The notes under the pieces: model-generated
Seen by the model: only the letters and a program-made list of their open reading frames with translations
The model's database searches: none
Told to the model about the DNA's origin: nothing
From: Candidatus Poribacteria bacterium
GTDB taxonomy: Bacteria > Poribacteria > WGA-4E > GCA-2687025
DNA length: 13,484 bases
NCBI GenBank assembly: GCA_027625215.1
Contig: JAQBWJ010000013.1
Coordinates: 1-13,484 of the forward strand
Direction: 5' to 3'
Part shown: piece by piece, positions 13,111 to 13,484 of the stretch
Position numbering within the stretch: the stretch's first letter is position 1
Layout: every line of letters begins with the position of its first letter
Made by a program: the position numbers and the translations under genes

Positions 13111-13484
13111 ATGCAGCAAGTACGAATTGAAGCGGAACCCCGCACGGCGCATCGAGGCAGCGCGCTTCGAGCGTTGCGGAACGCCGGAAAAGTGCCGTCC
13201 GTCGTATACGGGTACGGCGAACCGGCGCAGTCCATCTCGGTGGATATGAAGGAACTGTGGACGGCGCTCGTCAAGAGAGGCGCGGAACACGCCTTGATCA
13301 ACCTGAACTGGGGCGGCGAGCAATCGCTGGCGATCATCAAGGACGTTCAGCGCGACCCGGTGAGGCATCGGCTGCTGCACGTCGATTTCATGAAAGTGCG
13401 CGCCGATAAGCCGATCACGATGGAAACCGCGATTCACCTCGAAGGCGAACCTATCGGCGTGCGCGACGACGGCGGCATCCTTGA
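13111..13484 (+). CDS. rplY: Large ribosomal subunit protein bL25 (Ctc/TL5 type), 5' part
   Basis: The first 124 codons are present and the frame is open at the window edge. bL25 binds 5S rRNA in the large ribosomal subunit. The start MQQVRIEAEPRT is followed by GSALRALRNAGKVPSVVYGY (16-35), the conserved L25 N-terminal segment. IIKDVQRDPVRHRLLHVDFM (75-94) carries the 5S-binding-domain hallmark 'VQ-x-DP...HVDF'. Residues 98-118 (ADKPITMETAIHLEGEPIGV) begin the C-terminal extension of the longer Ctc/TL5 form, so the full protein should be about 180-230 residues. GGAGA at 13098-13102 is the ribosome site, 8 nt before the ATG. It is its own unit, separated from urtE by terminators. A pth gene often follows rplY, but it would lie outside the window. 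Confidence 0.95.
   Translation, partial: MQQVRIEAEPRTAHRGSALRALRNAGKVPSVVYGYGEPAQSISVDMKELWTALVKRGAEHALINLNWGGEQSLAIIKDVQRDPVRHRLLHVDFMKVRADKPITMETAIHLEGEPIGVRDDGGIL

Overview
The window is ordinary chromosomal DNA from a high-GC, double-membrane bacterium. The Gram-negative cell plan is supported by two predicted outer-membrane beta-barrels ending in Phe (a PorV/PorQ-type protein and a porin), a Tat-type signal on UrtA and a Sec-type signal on UrtB. I cannot assign a phylum from the sequence alone. PorV-type proteins next to a urea ABC system would fit several uncultured Gram-negative lineages, but that is inference.

Layout from left to right. (1) 1-1327: the end of an unidentified gene, then a GT4-type glycosyltransferase. 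(2) 1612-3277: a SulP-family anion transporter with a C-terminal STAS domain, split by a +1 frameshift near 2473-2483. (3) 3334-3409: tRNA-Trp(CCA) with its own promoter-like sequence and a rho-independent terminator. (4) 3653-4215: a two-gene type II toxin-antitoxin module with an ATGA overlap (helical antitoxin, RelE/ParE-like toxin). (5) 4240-5307, minus strand: a PorV/PorQ-like outer-membrane protein convergent with the toxin. (6) 5745-12811: the core of the window, an outer-membrane porin followed by urtA, urtB, urtC, urtD and urtE, ended by a strong terminator at 12859-12890. (7) 13111-end: the start of rplY (bL25/Ctc), with a structured leader.

The porin-urt block reads as one nutrient uptake route. 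The porin would admit a small solute across the outer membrane, UrtA would bind urea in the periplasm, UrtB and UrtC form the inner-membrane pore, and UrtD and UrtE hydrolyse ATP. The urtC/urtD start-stop overlap and the 4-nt urtD/urtE gap show tight coupling at the distal end. A 307-bp spacer full of stem-loops separates urtA from urtB, and a 10-bp GC hairpin separates the porin from urtA. Both would suit making more binding protein than membrane components. A -24/-12 (sigma-54-like) element with exact spacing lies 187 bp upstream of the porin and would suit nitrogen control, but it is a single degenerate match. No urease or other urea-degrading gene is present.

I did not find a clearly new biological system. 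The observations most worth following are the porin-urt linkage with its possible nitrogen promoter and structured leader, the stem-loop cluster inside the urt operon, the SulP frameshift, the calcium-loop-like insert in the PorV-type barrel, and the palindrome around an AT-rich element before rplY.
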